Part shown: piece after piece, positions 6,143-14,438 of the stretch
Layout: each line of letters opens with the position of its first letter
How positions within the stretch are numbered: the stretch's first letter is position 1
Assembly: GCA_003646405.1 (NCBI GenBank)
Contig: QNFR01000003.1
Span: 1-60,839, forward strand
Length of the DNA: 60,839 nucleotides
Direction: 5' to 3'
Origin: Gammaproteobacteria bacterium
GTDB taxonomy: Bacteria > Pseudomonadota > Gammaproteobacteria > Pseudomonadales > Halieaceae
Notes under the pieces: model-generated
Databases searched by the model: none
What the model was told of the DNA's origin: nothing
The model's input: only the letters and a program-made list of their open reading frames with translations
Made by a program: the position numbers and the translations under genes

Positions 6143-6386
6143 GTTCAGCCTCGAGTCGACTCACCGCCTGCAGTACCTGTCTCACCTGATACGGCTTTGC
6201 CTTACCCTTCGAGTTTTGAATATTTACCCTCGGGTCACCTTGCCAAGGAGTCTTGAACACCATGTGACTTGAGCCGGTTTGCCTGGGCGGACCGAAATAG
6301 TGCTCACATACTTTGGCTACATCCGCGAAACGCGTACCCACAGGATTGCGCTTCATCTGGAGCAGAATTGAGTCGATACCAGCCAT
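6126..6386 (-). CDS. hicA: HicA-type mRNA interferase toxin
   Basis: An 86-aa toxin of the dsRBD-like HicA fold. The catalytic His is H41 in GSSHMVFK, followed by DPRVNIQ and KAKPYQVRQVLQAV, as in family members that cleave mRNA. Met11 is an alternative start. The toxin-first order with overlap is the usual one for this family. Upstream at 6390-6430 is an A+T-rich stretch with repeated GATA/TATC blocks that may contain the promoter and operator. Confidence 0.85.
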   Translation of the reverse strand: MAGIDSILLQMKRNPVGTRFADVAKVCEHYFGPPRQTGSSHMVFKTPWQGDPRVNIQNSKGKAKPYQVRQVLQAVSRLEAEHDEKY

Positions 6387-6535
6387 CAGAGAACAGTATC
6401 ACTATTGATATCACAACTGGAACATCAAAATCAACCAATACATTGTGCGTCAGCGGAATGTCCTGCGCGATTTTGATGTAATTTTGCGGCAGGCGCTGCT
6501 GGAGCGCGATGGAATGTGTCAGCATCCGGGCTGTC

Positions 6536-6847
6536 ATGAATCGCGATATTGGTCTAGTCGTTTATGAGCTAGACAGCACGGACTTGACTACCTCCACCGG
6601 AAAGCTCCTTCTTACGATGCTTGCAGGGTTGGCTGAAATGGAACTAGAAACACTCAAGGAAAGGCAGCGTATTGGTATTGCCCGTGCAAAAAAAGAGGGT
6701 AAATATATTGGGAGAAAGCCCGTAGATTCGAAAATTATAGATACTGCCTTCCAGTTAAAAAATAATGGCGTATCAATTGATGCCATAGCAACCCAACTAA
6801 AACTAGGACGTTCTACGCTTTATCGTGAGTTTGCGAAGCGATTATAA
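6536..6847 (+). pseudogene. Headless serine recombinase (resolvase) relic
   Basis: The frame reads GLVVYELDSTDLTTSTGKLL, then MLAGLAEMELETLKERQRIG and a C-terminal helix-turn-helix ending YREFAKRL. This matches the second half of resolvase/invertase-type serine recombinases. The first ~85 residues, including the catalytic Ser, are missing; what precedes the frame (6509-6535) does not match. It is A+T-richer than its neighbours and on the opposite strand, so it is probably the scar of another mobile element. Confidence 0.72.
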
Positions 6848-6915
6848 CGGCAATCAGGGGAACAATTTTCGAAACGCAACCAGCGCGGGCTCCAAGGTGC
6901 CCGTGAGAAAGGGGA

Positions 6916-8125
6916 TTACTTTTCCGGAAACAGGCCTGGCAACCAACGCGCTGATAAAGCTGCGGGGAAGGCAAGCTCGAATGGAGCTCTAGTGCTCCTG
7001 GCTTTGATGACCCCTTTATCCAGGAGTGCCCGCGTTATCCTCTGAGAGCTTCTTTCACTGAGTCCCAGTAGTTCGGGAACCTCCGCTCTGCCTAATTCCC
7101 CACGATCAATCAACGCGCCAATAACTCTATCTGACTTTGCTGGCAGGTCGCCACTGCTTATCTCTTCCTCGCACCAGACCTTAGCGCGTGCCCGCAGCTT
7201 CTTGGGTTGCATTAACTCTTCCATGAAATCCACTTGATCAATGCATATGTTGAGGAAAAACTCCTTGAATTCGGCAAGGCTCTCTTCGCTCAGGTTTCCC
7301 CGCCCGTCAAGGTCATTGCGCCTTTGCTGGTCGCAATTGTTCAGGTGCGTCTTGTAGCTTTCAACGTTTCTGGCAAGTCCGCGGGCGATTGACCACACTC
7401 CCCCTGTATCAATAGTTTGCCGGAGCTTGGCATAGAACATAAGGCGGGCCACTCGGCCATTCCCATCAAGAAATGGGTGAATATAGAGCAGGCGGTGATG
7501 CGCTGCAGCGGCAGCCAGGATCGAATCCAGCTTGCCGAGATTCGCATAACCATTCTCGAATCTGGCCATGAATCTGGGAAGAGCGCCAGGGCTTATCCCA
7601 ATATGGCGACCAACCTTTACGTCATGTTCTCTGAGTTTTCCTGGCCTGACTTGGAGTCGCTCACCTGTATCAGGATTATCGATCCAGAGCATTTCATCCG
7701 GGAGGAGTTCGCAAAATCGTCGATGCGTTTCCACTACCCCTTCCTGTGTGGTGGCGCGACCATCTAAACCTCCCTGATCAATCCACTCCTGAACTGAAAT
7801 ATGAGCCATTGCTTCTAGTTGGAGGTCACGCTGCTTCGGATCAGCGCTAAAGTCTTCGTTGAGTGCTTTCTCGATTTCGATCGGGTGCGCGTCATGACCC
7901 TCGATAAGGTTGGAGTAATAGCAGTTCATTGATCGCACAACTGTGGCTAGAGCATCCACTATCTTCGGGGGGTAGACTTGAGCGTAAGCTCGCTGACTTT
8001 TCGGTCAGCGTGATTGCCAGGTCCGCGAGTTTCGATCGATGACGGGAACCCTCACTGACAAGCAAAGGCTCGATTAATCCTATGCTCTCGCCGCGATCCT
8101 CATTTTGTCCGTTTTTTGTAGCCAT
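6916..8125 (-). pseudogene. Fic-domain AMPylator gene with a +1 frameshift
   Basis: The main frame (to 7959, 347 aa) carries the Fic core motif HPFLDGNGR and a C-terminal winged helix. The N-terminus lies in another frame from the ATG at 8125 (LIEPLLVSEGSRHRSKLADL region). The switch falls at a run of six C on the coding strand (7967-7972); five would restore LPPKIVDAL. The joined protein would have the class II inhibitory motif SNLIEG. Either the gene is inactivated, or this is a sequencing error or slippage in a homopolymer. Fic enzymes modify proteins with AMP; the target is unknown. Confidence 0.78.
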
Positions 8126-8193
8126 CCATCGACCCTTTTTCCCTCTCCCACGATCATATTTTTGGCCGGTTATTTAATAGCATGGCACCTAAA

Positions 8194-8229
8194 ATGACGC
8201 ATTTTATGGCGGATTTTATGACGCCTTCC
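8194..8229. repeat. Three tandem 12-bp units upstream of fic
   Basis: Units start at 8194, 8206 and 8218 with consensus ATGRCGSATTTT (the third is partial). They are 69-104 bp upstream of the fic start, in an A+T-rich intergenic region (8126-8440). A regulator-binding array is plausible. Confidence 0.5.
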
Positions 8230-8355
8230 TATACCCGGAAAATACTATTAATATCATATAGTTAAAATACTTTGAAGAGTTTTATTGGCATCTAATATCA
8301 CGGGTTTAATGGCGACTTATATGGATGCCCCGAACATATTGTTTATATCTGTTTT

Positions 8356-8383
8356 TTGTATCTTGTGGCACTTCTGTTACAAT
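8356..8383 (+). promoter_or_regulatory. Probable promoter of the zeta-type toxin-antitoxin operon
   Basis: TTGTAT at 8356-8361 and TACAAT at 8378-8383 are spaced by 16 bp, about 58 bp before the GTG start at 8441. This is a reasonable sigma-70 match by eye. Confidence 0.5.
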
Positions 8384-8404
8384 TTGCTACTTAGGCTTTT
8401 AATT

Positions 8405-8426
8405 GGCATATAAAGATATAGATGCC
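8405..8426. promoter_or_regulatory. Imperfect palindrome before the antitoxin gene, possible operator
   Basis: GGCAT at the left end and ATGCC at the right end enclose a TATA-rich core that is partly self-complementary. A related TTGGCATCTAATATC lies at 8285-8299. Its place between promoter and ribosome binding site fits antitoxin autoregulation. Confidence 0.4.
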
Positions 8427-8440
8427 AGGAGGGAATATCC

Positions 8441-8923
8441 GTGGTAAAAACTGTACAGCAGCATATTGCTCCTCCTATCGACGACGATGGGTATCGTAAA
8501 GGAGTGAGTGGAATCTTCCGTTCCCTGCGGGGCCTGATGAGCCGGACGAGGTGGATGAAGCCGGTCCACACGTACAAACTTATGAGCGGCGCCGACTTTG
8601 GACGGAACATCCAGAAGGAGCTGAGGGCCCTCGGTGAAAAGGAAGGCCCAGGTGTACTCACGGTTTCCATTCGCAAGCAGCTGAAGGCTGTCGTAATCAC
8701 GCCAGAGCACTATGAAGACCTGCGCCAGATTCGTGAAAAATTCGAAGTACTTGTTGCTGCCCGGGCAACAACTGAGGTTGAGGATGCCCGGGATCACTTT
8801 GATGCGCTCTTTTCACAGATAACCTCGGAGCAATCCCATACGGCATCGGAGGCATTATTCTCTGTGAGTGGCGAGGATTTGGCGAATCGCTACGGTCCGG
8901 GAGCAACGGAAACCGCTCAGTGA
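8441..8923 (+). CDS. Putative antitoxin of a zeta-type pair (Phd-like segment)
   Basis: A 160-aa protein from a GTG start with a strong AGGAGG site at 8427-8432. Residues 75-110 (VSIRKQLKAVVITPEHYEDL, then RQIREKFEVL) look like the Phd/YefM-type beta-helix that ends in a VIL-x-xxYE pattern. The rest has no family I recognise. It overlaps the toxin gene by GTGA, and antitoxin-first order is typical. The antitoxin role is inferred mainly from context. Confidence 0.6.
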   Translation: MVKTVQQHIAPPIDDDGYRKGVSGIFRSLRGLMSRTRWMKPVHTYKLMSGADFGRNIQKELRALGEKEGPGVLTVSIRKQLKAVVITPEHYEDLRQIREKFEVLVAARATTEVEDARDHFDALFSQITSEQSHTASEALFSVSGEDLANRYGPGATETAQ

Positions 8924-9537
8924 TTACCGTCATTGCCGGTGTTAACGGAGCCGGCAAAAGCTCAGTCATCGGTTCTTGGTTGCGGGATAACGGCGGCGAA
9001 TATTTTAACCCAGATGAGGCAACGCAGAGGTTGCGTAAGCAGGAGGCGACGATGAGCCTCGATGAAGCCAACGCGACCGCATGGCAGATCGGGTTTGATC
9101 AACTCTCAAAGGCGATTGACGAGGGGGCGTCGTATACCTTCGAAACCACGCTGGGTGGCAATTCGATCACTAATAAATTGCACGAGTCGATCGAAAAGGG
9201 GCGACAGGTGAGTCTCTTCTACTGTGGTCTGGCTTCGGTCGATCTCCATGTCCAGCGCGTGGCTGCGCGGGTGCAGCGGGGGGGGCATGACATCCCCTCG
9301 GAGAAAATACGTCAACGCTTTGAATCGTCGATCGCCAATCTCGTGACGCTGGTACCTGCGTGTTACCAGGTCCTCGTCTTCGATAATTCAGCACCCTTGC
9401 GGGATGATAAGCCCTCTCCAGTTAAGCTACTTCATTTGATTGAAGGCCAGTTCAGGCAGGCGCCAAGCCCAGATATACCGGAATGGGCCAAGCCCATTGC
9501 TGGTGCAGCTCTTAGGCGGGTGTACCCGGATTCATAA
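8920..9537 (+). CDS. Zeta-toxin-family P-loop kinase
   Basis: A 205-aa protein with Walker A GVNGAGKSS at residues 7-15, FNPDEA at about 28-33 and FETTLGG in the middle. This is the layout of zeta/PezT kinases, which phosphorylate UDP-GlcNAc-type substrates in studied members. GTG start, overlapping the upstream gene by 4 bp. Non-toxin P-loop kinases of similar layout exist, so toxicity is an inference from the operon. It is the last island gene before the tRNA genes, whose 3' ends face it. Confidence 0.78.
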   Translation: MITVIAGVNGAGKSSVIGSWLRDNGGEYFNPDEATQRLRKQEATMSLDEANATAWQIGFDQLSKAIDEGASYTFETTLGGNSITNKLHESIEKGRQVSLFYCGLASVDLHVQRVAARVQRGGHDIPSEKIRQRFESSIANLVTLVPACYQVLVFDNSAPLRDDKPSPVKLLHLIEGQFRQAPSPDIPEWAKPIAGAALRRVYPDS

Positions 9538-9725
9538 CGGGCCTCTCGTTCCAGGGGGCGTATACTCAGGGATCCATGCGGAGCCTACATTCAGCCAATA
9601 TATCGTTATTTTGTTCGAAAATTACAGCTTCAAACGATTAGAGCGCTTGAATCTGGCCAAAATTCAACAGCCTGTTAGGGCTCATCATTTTTGGTCATAC
9701 CAAGTGATGCTATTCAAAGGAAATT

Positions 9726-9799
9726 TGGAGGCTCGGAGCGGAATCGAACCGCTGTGCACGGAGTTGCAGTCCGCTACATCACCACTCTGTCACCGAGCC
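9726..9799 (-). tRNA. tRNA-Cys (anticodon GCA)
   Basis: The minus strand folds into a cloverleaf. Acceptor GGCTCGG (from 9799) pairs with CCGAGCC, the anticodon loop reads CTGCAAC with GCA, a TTCGATT T-loop is present, and CCA is encoded at the 3' end (9726-9728). It follows tRNA-Gly by 11 bp. Its 3' end marks the start of the accessory island. Confidence 0.95.
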
Positions 9800-9810
9800 T
9801 TAGGGGGGAT

Positions 9811-9886
9811 TGGAGCGGGAAACGAGATTCGAACTCGCGACCTCAACCTTGGCAAGGTTGCGCTCTACCAACTGAGCTATTCCCGC
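9811..9886 (-). tRNA. tRNA-Gly (anticodon GCC)
   Basis: The minus strand begins GCGGGAA, has the D-loop AGCTCAGTTGGTAGAGC, anticodon GCC in TTGCCAA, T-loop TTCGAAT and an encoded CCA end (9811-9813). The pgsA/tRNA-Gly/tRNA-Cys order matches other gammaproteobacteria, where a tRNA-Leu often follows; none is seen here. Confidence 0.95.
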
Positions 9887-9992
9887 ATCATGAATGTCGT
9901 TAAAAAAACGCACCCACTTGGAAGGCGCATATTGTATTCACCGTGCGTCAGGAGTCAAGCAGAATACCAGGGAATTCTCGCAAGCAACTGAA

Positions 9993-10565
9993 TTACATAG
10001 AATTATCCATATCCTTAATAATTACCCAGGCCGCTTTCAGGTAGATGAACATGGACCACAGGGTCAATACGGCCGCGGTATACAACACCACATAGCACAG
10101 GGCCAGCATCCAGTTTTCATCCCTGGCAGGGTCTATCGCCAGCAACGCGGTAATAGCCACCATCTGAAACCCGGTTTTTACCTTGCCTATATAGGAGACC
10201 GCCACCGACGTGCGCTCCCCCAGTTCAGCCATCCACTCGCGCAGGGCGGAAATCACCATCTCCCGGCCGATAATAACGCAGGCCGCCAGGGTGAACAGCA
10301 ATGTGTCGTGACGCTCTACCAACAGCACCAGGGCGATAACCACCATCAGTTTATCCGCCACCGGATCCAGGAAAGCCCCAAAGGCGGTCATTTGGCCCAG
10401 GCGGCGGGCCAGGTAACCATCGAACCAGTCAGTAATGGCTGCCACCGCGAATATAACGGCGGCAACCACCAGGTGATTCTTGAACGGCAGGTAAAAAAAC
10501 ACTACCAGGACCGGAATCAGCATAATCCGCATGAGGGTCAATGTATTGGGAATATTAATTGGCAA
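9993..10565 (-). CDS. pgsA: CDP-diacylglycerol-glycerol-3-phosphate 3-phosphatidyltransferase
   Basis: Makes phosphatidylglycerophosphate, the committed step to phosphatidylglycerol and cardiolipin, in the inner membrane. The 190-aa protein has several hydrophobic segments and the CDP-alcohol phosphotransferase motif D46-x2-D49-G50-x2-A53-R54, then G63-x3-D67-x3-D71. The start follows the uvrC stop by 5 bp, so the two are co-transcribed. Two tRNA genes lie downstream on the same strand. Confidence 0.95.
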   Translation of the reverse strand: MPINIPNTLTLMRIMLIPVLVVFFYLPFKNHLVVAAVIFAVAAITDWFDGYLARRLGQMTAFGAFLDPVADKLMVVIALVLLVERHDTLLFTLAACVIIGREMVISALREWMAELGERTSVAVSYIGKVKTGFQMVAITALLAIDPARDENWMLALCYVVLYTAAVLTLWSMFIYLKAAWVIIKDMDNSM

Positions 10566-10570
10566 GTGGC

Positions 10571-12418
10571 TTAAGTCCTTTCACCCGGTGTGACGATATG
10601 ATGCAAATGATCATATATCCGTTGTGCCATTGTGGCACTAATTCCAGAGATTTTCTGTAACTCCTCTACATTGGCATTCTCCACGCCCTGGGCGCTGCCA
10701 AAATGGCGCAGCAATTCCCGCCTGCGCTTGGCACCCACCCCGGGAATATCCTCCAGTGTTGACCGTTGCCGCGCTTTATCGCGTCGTGCCCTGTGGCCCG
10801 TAATGGCGAAGCGGTGTGCCTCGTCTCGTATTTGCTGGATAAGATGTAGCGCCGCATTGTCACCGGGCAATTGCCTCTGCTCCCCGGTAGCGCCATTGAC
10901 CAGGGTTTCGAAACCGGCTTTTCGGGTGAGCCCCTTGGCCACACCAATAACTTCCACACCGCTCAACTGCAGGTCCCGCAGTACCGTCATGGCCTGGGTA
11001 ACCTGCCCTTTACCCCCGTCGATAAACAAAATGTCGGGGCGGATCCCCTCTCCCGATTTGAGCCGCTTATAACGCCGTTCCAGCGCCTGCGCCATGGCGG
11101 CGTAATCATCGCCCGGGGTAATACCCTCGATATTGAACTTGCGGTAATCGGATTTACGCGCACCATTTTGATCAAATACCACACAGGAAGCCACGGTCGC
11201 CTCACCGGAGCTATGGCTGATATCGAAGCACTCCATGCGCTCCGGCAACTCGGGTAATGCCAACAAATCCTGCAGTGCCTGCAGCCGTCCTATCATTGTC
11301 TGGCGCCCGGCCAGGTGAGATTCCAGGTTGGTCTCGGCGGTCTGCACAGCCAACTTCAACCATCGGGCTCTGGCTTCACGTACCCGACTGCGCAGTTTTA
11401 CCTGGTGCCGGGCCTGCACTGACAGGGCCTGCGCCAGTATCACCGTATCTTCGGGCACCTCATTGACGATTATCTCCGCGGGAACAGCCCGGGCCCCACC
11501 CAGGTAATACTGAGGAATAAATGCCGACAGCACTTGAGCCGCACTCTCTTGCAATTTCAGCGGCGGATAATAGGTTTTGCTACCCAGCACTCGCGCGCCA
11601 CGCACAAATAACACCTGTACACAGGCCCGTCCGCCCATTGCCGCGGCAGCAAGGATATCCAGGTCCCCCGTAACCCCCTCGATACCCTGACTGGCCTGCA
11701 CATGCTGCAGCTGGCTGAGTTGGTCACGGTAAATAGCCGCCTTTTCATACGCCAGTTGCGCCGCCGCCGCTTCCATATCATCCGCCAGGCGCACCATTAA
11801 TTGCTGGGACTTGCCGCGCAAAAACAGGGTGGTGCTTGCCACCTGTGCGTCGTACTCTTCCTTGCCTACCAGGTCGACGCAGGGGGCACTGCACCGGTCA
11901 ATCTGGTGCTGCAGGCAAGGCCGGGAACGATTCTTGAAGTAACTGTCTTCGCACTGCCTGACCTTGAATACCTTCTGCAGAAAGTGCAGCGATTCCCGTA
12001 CTGCCGCAGCGCTGGGATAAGGACCGAAATACAGTCCTTTTTTACGCTTGGCGCCTCGATGCAGGCTGAGCCTGGGAAACTTGTCCTCGCTGGATAAAAA
12101 TATATAGGGGTAGGATTTATCGTCCCGCAGTAGAATATTGTATGGCGGCTGCTGGGTCTTGATGAGGTTGTGTTCCAGCAGCAGCGCATCCACCTCGGTG
12201 GAGGTAACGGTCACCTGTATGTCCTGGATGCGCGCCACCAGCGCCATGGTCTTCTCGGTAAGGCCGCTGGCGCGAAAATAGCTTCCCACCCGGTTTTTGA
12301 GGTTGCGTGCCTTACCCACGTAGAGCAGCTTACCCTCTGTGTCGTACATCTGGTAGATGCCCGGGCGTGTTGTGAGCGCTTTCAAAAAAGCCTTATGATC
12401 GAACTCGCTCACAGGCAT
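10571..12418 (-). CDS. uvrC: Excinuclease ABC subunit C
   Basis: Nucleotide-excision repair nuclease that makes both incisions with UvrB; 615 aa. It has an N-terminal GIY-YIG domain (RPGIYQMYDTEGKLLYVGKA), a central cysteine cluster, a UVR motif (about residues 200-235), an RNase H-like domain with the DISHSSGE motif, and C-terminal helix-hairpin-helix repeats ending near DIPGVGAKRRRELLRHFGS. The start at 12418 gives the normal length and overlaps the murB stop by one base; the open frame upstream is murB coding sequence. Confidence 0.96.
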   Translation of the reverse strand: MPVSEFDHKAFLKALTTRPGIYQMYDTEGKLLYVGKARNLKNRVGSYFRASGLTEKTMALVARIQDIQVTVTSTEVDALLLEHNLIKTQQPPYNILLRDDKSYPYIFLSSEDKFPRLSLHRGAKRKKGLYFGPYPSAAAVRESLHFLQKVFKVRQCEDSYFKNRSRPCLQHQIDRCSAPCVDLVGKEEYDAQVASTTLFLRGKSQQLMVRLADDMEAAAAQLAYEKAAIYRDQLSQLQHVQASQGIEGVTGDLDILAAAAMGGRACVQVLFVRGARVLGSKTYYPPLKLQESAAQVLSAFIPQYYLGGARAVPAEIIVNEVPEDTVILAQALSVQARHQVKLRSRVREARARWLKLAVQTAETNLESHLAGRQTMIGRLQALQDLLALPELPERMECFDISHSSGEATVASCVVFDQNGARKSDYRKFNIEGITPGDDYAAMAQALERRYKRLKSGEGIRPDILFIDGGKGQVTQAMTVLRDLQLSGVEVIGVAKGLTRKAGFETLVNGATGEQRQLPGDNAALHLIQQIRDEAHRFAITGHRARRDKARQRSTLEDIPGVGAKRRRELLRHFGSAQGVENANVEELQKISGISATMAQRIYDHLHHIVTPGERT

Positions 12419-13437
12419 TACCGGTAAACCCTGGGCTCGATCACCAGCTGAATCCCAAAAATATCCGCCACCGCCGCGGCTACTGCACTGGCCAGTGACA
12501 GCAGTTGTTCGCCCGTGCCATTGCCGTAGTTGACTAGAACAAGGGCATGCTCCGGGTGAATCCCGATATCGTCTTGGCGGTAGCCCTTCCAACCGCAATG
12601 GTCGATCATCCAGGCAGCGGCCAATTTCACCCGGCCATCCTGCTGCGGGTAAGCGGGCAGGCCGGGGAACTGCGCTATCAATACCCGAGCCTGTTCCGCA
12701 GGCACCAGGGGGTTTTTGAAAAAGCTTCCGGCATTGGGCTCAACTGCCGGATCGGGTAGCTTGCCGCGACGAATACTGACCACCGTATTGAACACATCCC
12801 GCGGGGTTAATGACCCGGCATCTGCCTGTGCAAAGGCCTCGGCCAGGGCCGGATAACCTATAGATAACTCAGGCACCCGCGAGAGCTGCAAATCCACTGC
12901 GGTAATTACCAGCTTGTCACGCAAACTGTGCTTAATCACGCTGTCCCTGTAGCCAAACTCACAGTCGGCATTGGACAGCGTCAATGACCGGCCATCGGCG
13001 ATAACCAGCGCATGCACCCGCAACAGGCATGACTGCAGTTCGACGCCATACGCCCCGATATTCTGGATGGGAGCAGCGCCAACCGTACCTGGAATCAGGG
13101 CCAGGTTTTGCAAACCGTACAGCCCCTGCTGCAGTGTCCATTGCACCAGTGCGTGCCAGTTTTCGCCGGCGGCCACACGTAAACTTACGCGATCATCGAC
13201 TTCCCCGATGATTTCAATACCCCGGGTATCCTGGCGTACTACCAGGGCATCGAGATCCTTCGCCAGCACGACATTGCTGCCCTGCCCCAAAGGCACCACG
13301 GGCAACCCGTGCTCAGCCGCCCATCTGAAGGCCGCCAACAAATCCTCGTCGCTGCCCACCCGGACCAGTGCCGCAGCCCGCGCCTGGAACGAGAGCGTAT
13401 TGTACGGCTGTAGCGGTTCACCGCGCAGAATTTGCAT
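12418..13437 (-). CDS. murB: UDP-N-acetylenolpyruvoylglucosamine reductase
   Basis: FAD enzyme that reduces UDP-GlcNAc-enolpyruvate to UDP-MurNAc in peptidoglycan synthesis; 339 aa, type I MurB. The FAD-binding stretch LGQGSNVVL, the block CEFGYRDSVIKHSL with the catalytic Ser, NAGSFFKNP and the C-terminal EPRVY are present. The start at 13437 (MQILRGEPLQPYNTLSF) was chosen by family length; the longer frame upstream is a relic of another gene. Its start lies inside the last codons of that relic. Confidence 0.95.
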   Translation of the reverse strand: MQILRGEPLQPYNTLSFQARAAALVRVGSDEDLLAAFRWAAEHGLPVVPLGQGSNVVLAKDLDALVVRQDTRGIEIIGEVDDRVSLRVAAGENWHALVQWTLQQGLYGLQNLALIPGTVGAAPIQNIGAYGVELQSCLLRVHALVIADGRSLTLSNADCEFGYRDSVIKHSLRDKLVITAVDLQLSRVPELSIGYPALAEAFAQADAGSLTPRDVFNTVVSIRRGKLPDPAVEPNAGSFFKNPLVPAEQARVLIAQFPGLPAYPQQDGRVKLAAAWMIDHCGWKGYRQDDIGIHPEHALVLVNYGNGTGEQLLSLASAVAAAVADIFGIQLVIEPRVYR

Positions 13438-13580
13438 CGAGCAGTTCCTGTTCCAGACATGTTTTTTGCAGCAATCCTTCACTGGCAACTTCCACCAGTC
13501 CCAGTACCCGCGAGAACCCGTCGGCACCACCATAGTAGGGGTCCGGTACTTCCCTGGTCACCGCCAAAATGGATGCTGCC
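13418..13580 (-). pseudogene. C-terminal relic of a low-molecular-weight protein tyrosine phosphatase
   Basis: The minus strand reads LAVTREVPDPYYGGADGF, then SRVLGLVEVASEGLL, and ends at TGA 13418-13420. DPYYGG with the following helix is the C-terminal signature of Wzb/PtpA-type phosphatases. The P-loop (C-x5-R) and the N-terminal 100 residues are gone: an in-frame TAG lies just upstream and kdsB ends at 13637. In related genomes a phosphatase gene sits between kdsB and murB, so this is a deleted ancestral gene whose tail overlaps murB by 20 bp. Confidence 0.7.
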
Positions 13581-13636
13581 ACCACGCTCTATGTATTTGG
13601 AGTCAGCTTCGGATAGTAGTTCCAGCGCATAGCTAT

Positions 13637-14407
13637 TCACTCAAGCAGGGCGCGAACGGCGTGCAGGTCCTCTTCCGTATCGACACCACCCGGAACACTC
13701 TGCACCGCCCGCTCTACATGTATGCCCACACCGTGGTACAGCGCCCGCAGTTGTTCCAGCGCTTCCAGTTGCTCTAAAGGCGCGATTGGCCAGGTGACAT
13801 AGCGGTGCAGGAAACCCGTGCGATAGGCGTAAATACCGATATGACGGTACCAGTTGCCGGACTGCGGCAGGGCTTGCTGTCCGTGCATAAACGCATCCCG
13901 CGGCCAGGGAATCGGCGCGCGGCTGAAGTACAGGGCCATGCCCTTGATATCGCTCACCACTTTCACCGCGTTGGGATTGATCAGTTCATCACGCGCCTCA
14001 ATGTCCTCGCACAGGGTGGCCATGCCCGCCTGATCGCGCCCGGCCAAATTGGCCGCCACCTGGTCGATTACCGCCGGCGGGATCAATGGCTCATCGCCCT
14101 GTACATTCACCACGATGTGCTCGTCAGGCCAGTTCAGTTCCAGCGCCACCTGCTGCAGGCGGTCGGTACCCGAGGGGTGGTCCGGGGACGTCATGCAGAC
14201 CTCGGCCCCAAAGGCCTGCGCCGCGTCAAAAATGCGCGCATCATCGGTGGCGATCACCACCTGCTCAGCGCCGCTCAGGCGCGCCTGCTCCCACACGCGC
14301 TGTACCATGGGTTTGCCGGCGATCTCCAGCAAGGGCTTGCCCGGCAACCGGGTTGATCCGTAGCGAGCGGGGATGACGACGGTGAAAGGCCCGGGTGTGA
14401 AAGACAT
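13637..14407 (-). CDS. kdsB: 3-deoxy-manno-octulosonate cytidylyltransferase
   Basis: Activates Kdo to CMP-Kdo for lipopolysaccharide inner core synthesis in the cytoplasm; 256 aa. The N-terminal nucleotide-binding motif [17 protein letters not shown], the [10 protein letters not shown] block and the late VDTEEDL block are all present. It follows lpxK by 31 bp. The small Trm112-type gene often seen between lpxK and kdsB is not here. Confidence 0.96.
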   Translation of the reverse strand: MSFTPGPFTVVIPARYGSTRLPGKPLLEIAGKPMVQRVWEQARLSGAEQVVIATDDARIFDAAQAFGAEVCMTSPDHPSGTDRLQQVALELNWPDEHIVVNVQGDEPLIPPAVIDQVAANLAGRDQAGMATLCEDIEARDELINPNAVKVVSDIKGMALYFSRAPIPWPRDAFMHGQQALPQSGNWYRHIGIYAYRTGFLHRYVTWPIAPLEQLEALEQLRALYHGVGIHVERAVQSVPGGVDTEEDLHAVRALLE

Positions 14408-14438
14408 AGAAACTCCCTGTTGTCTAATAGTTAGCGCA

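Noticed and set aside
6916-7959. Fic gene as intact from 7959
   Set aside because: The residues before its first Met align with the other frame up to 8125; the short version would lack the conserved N-terminal region.
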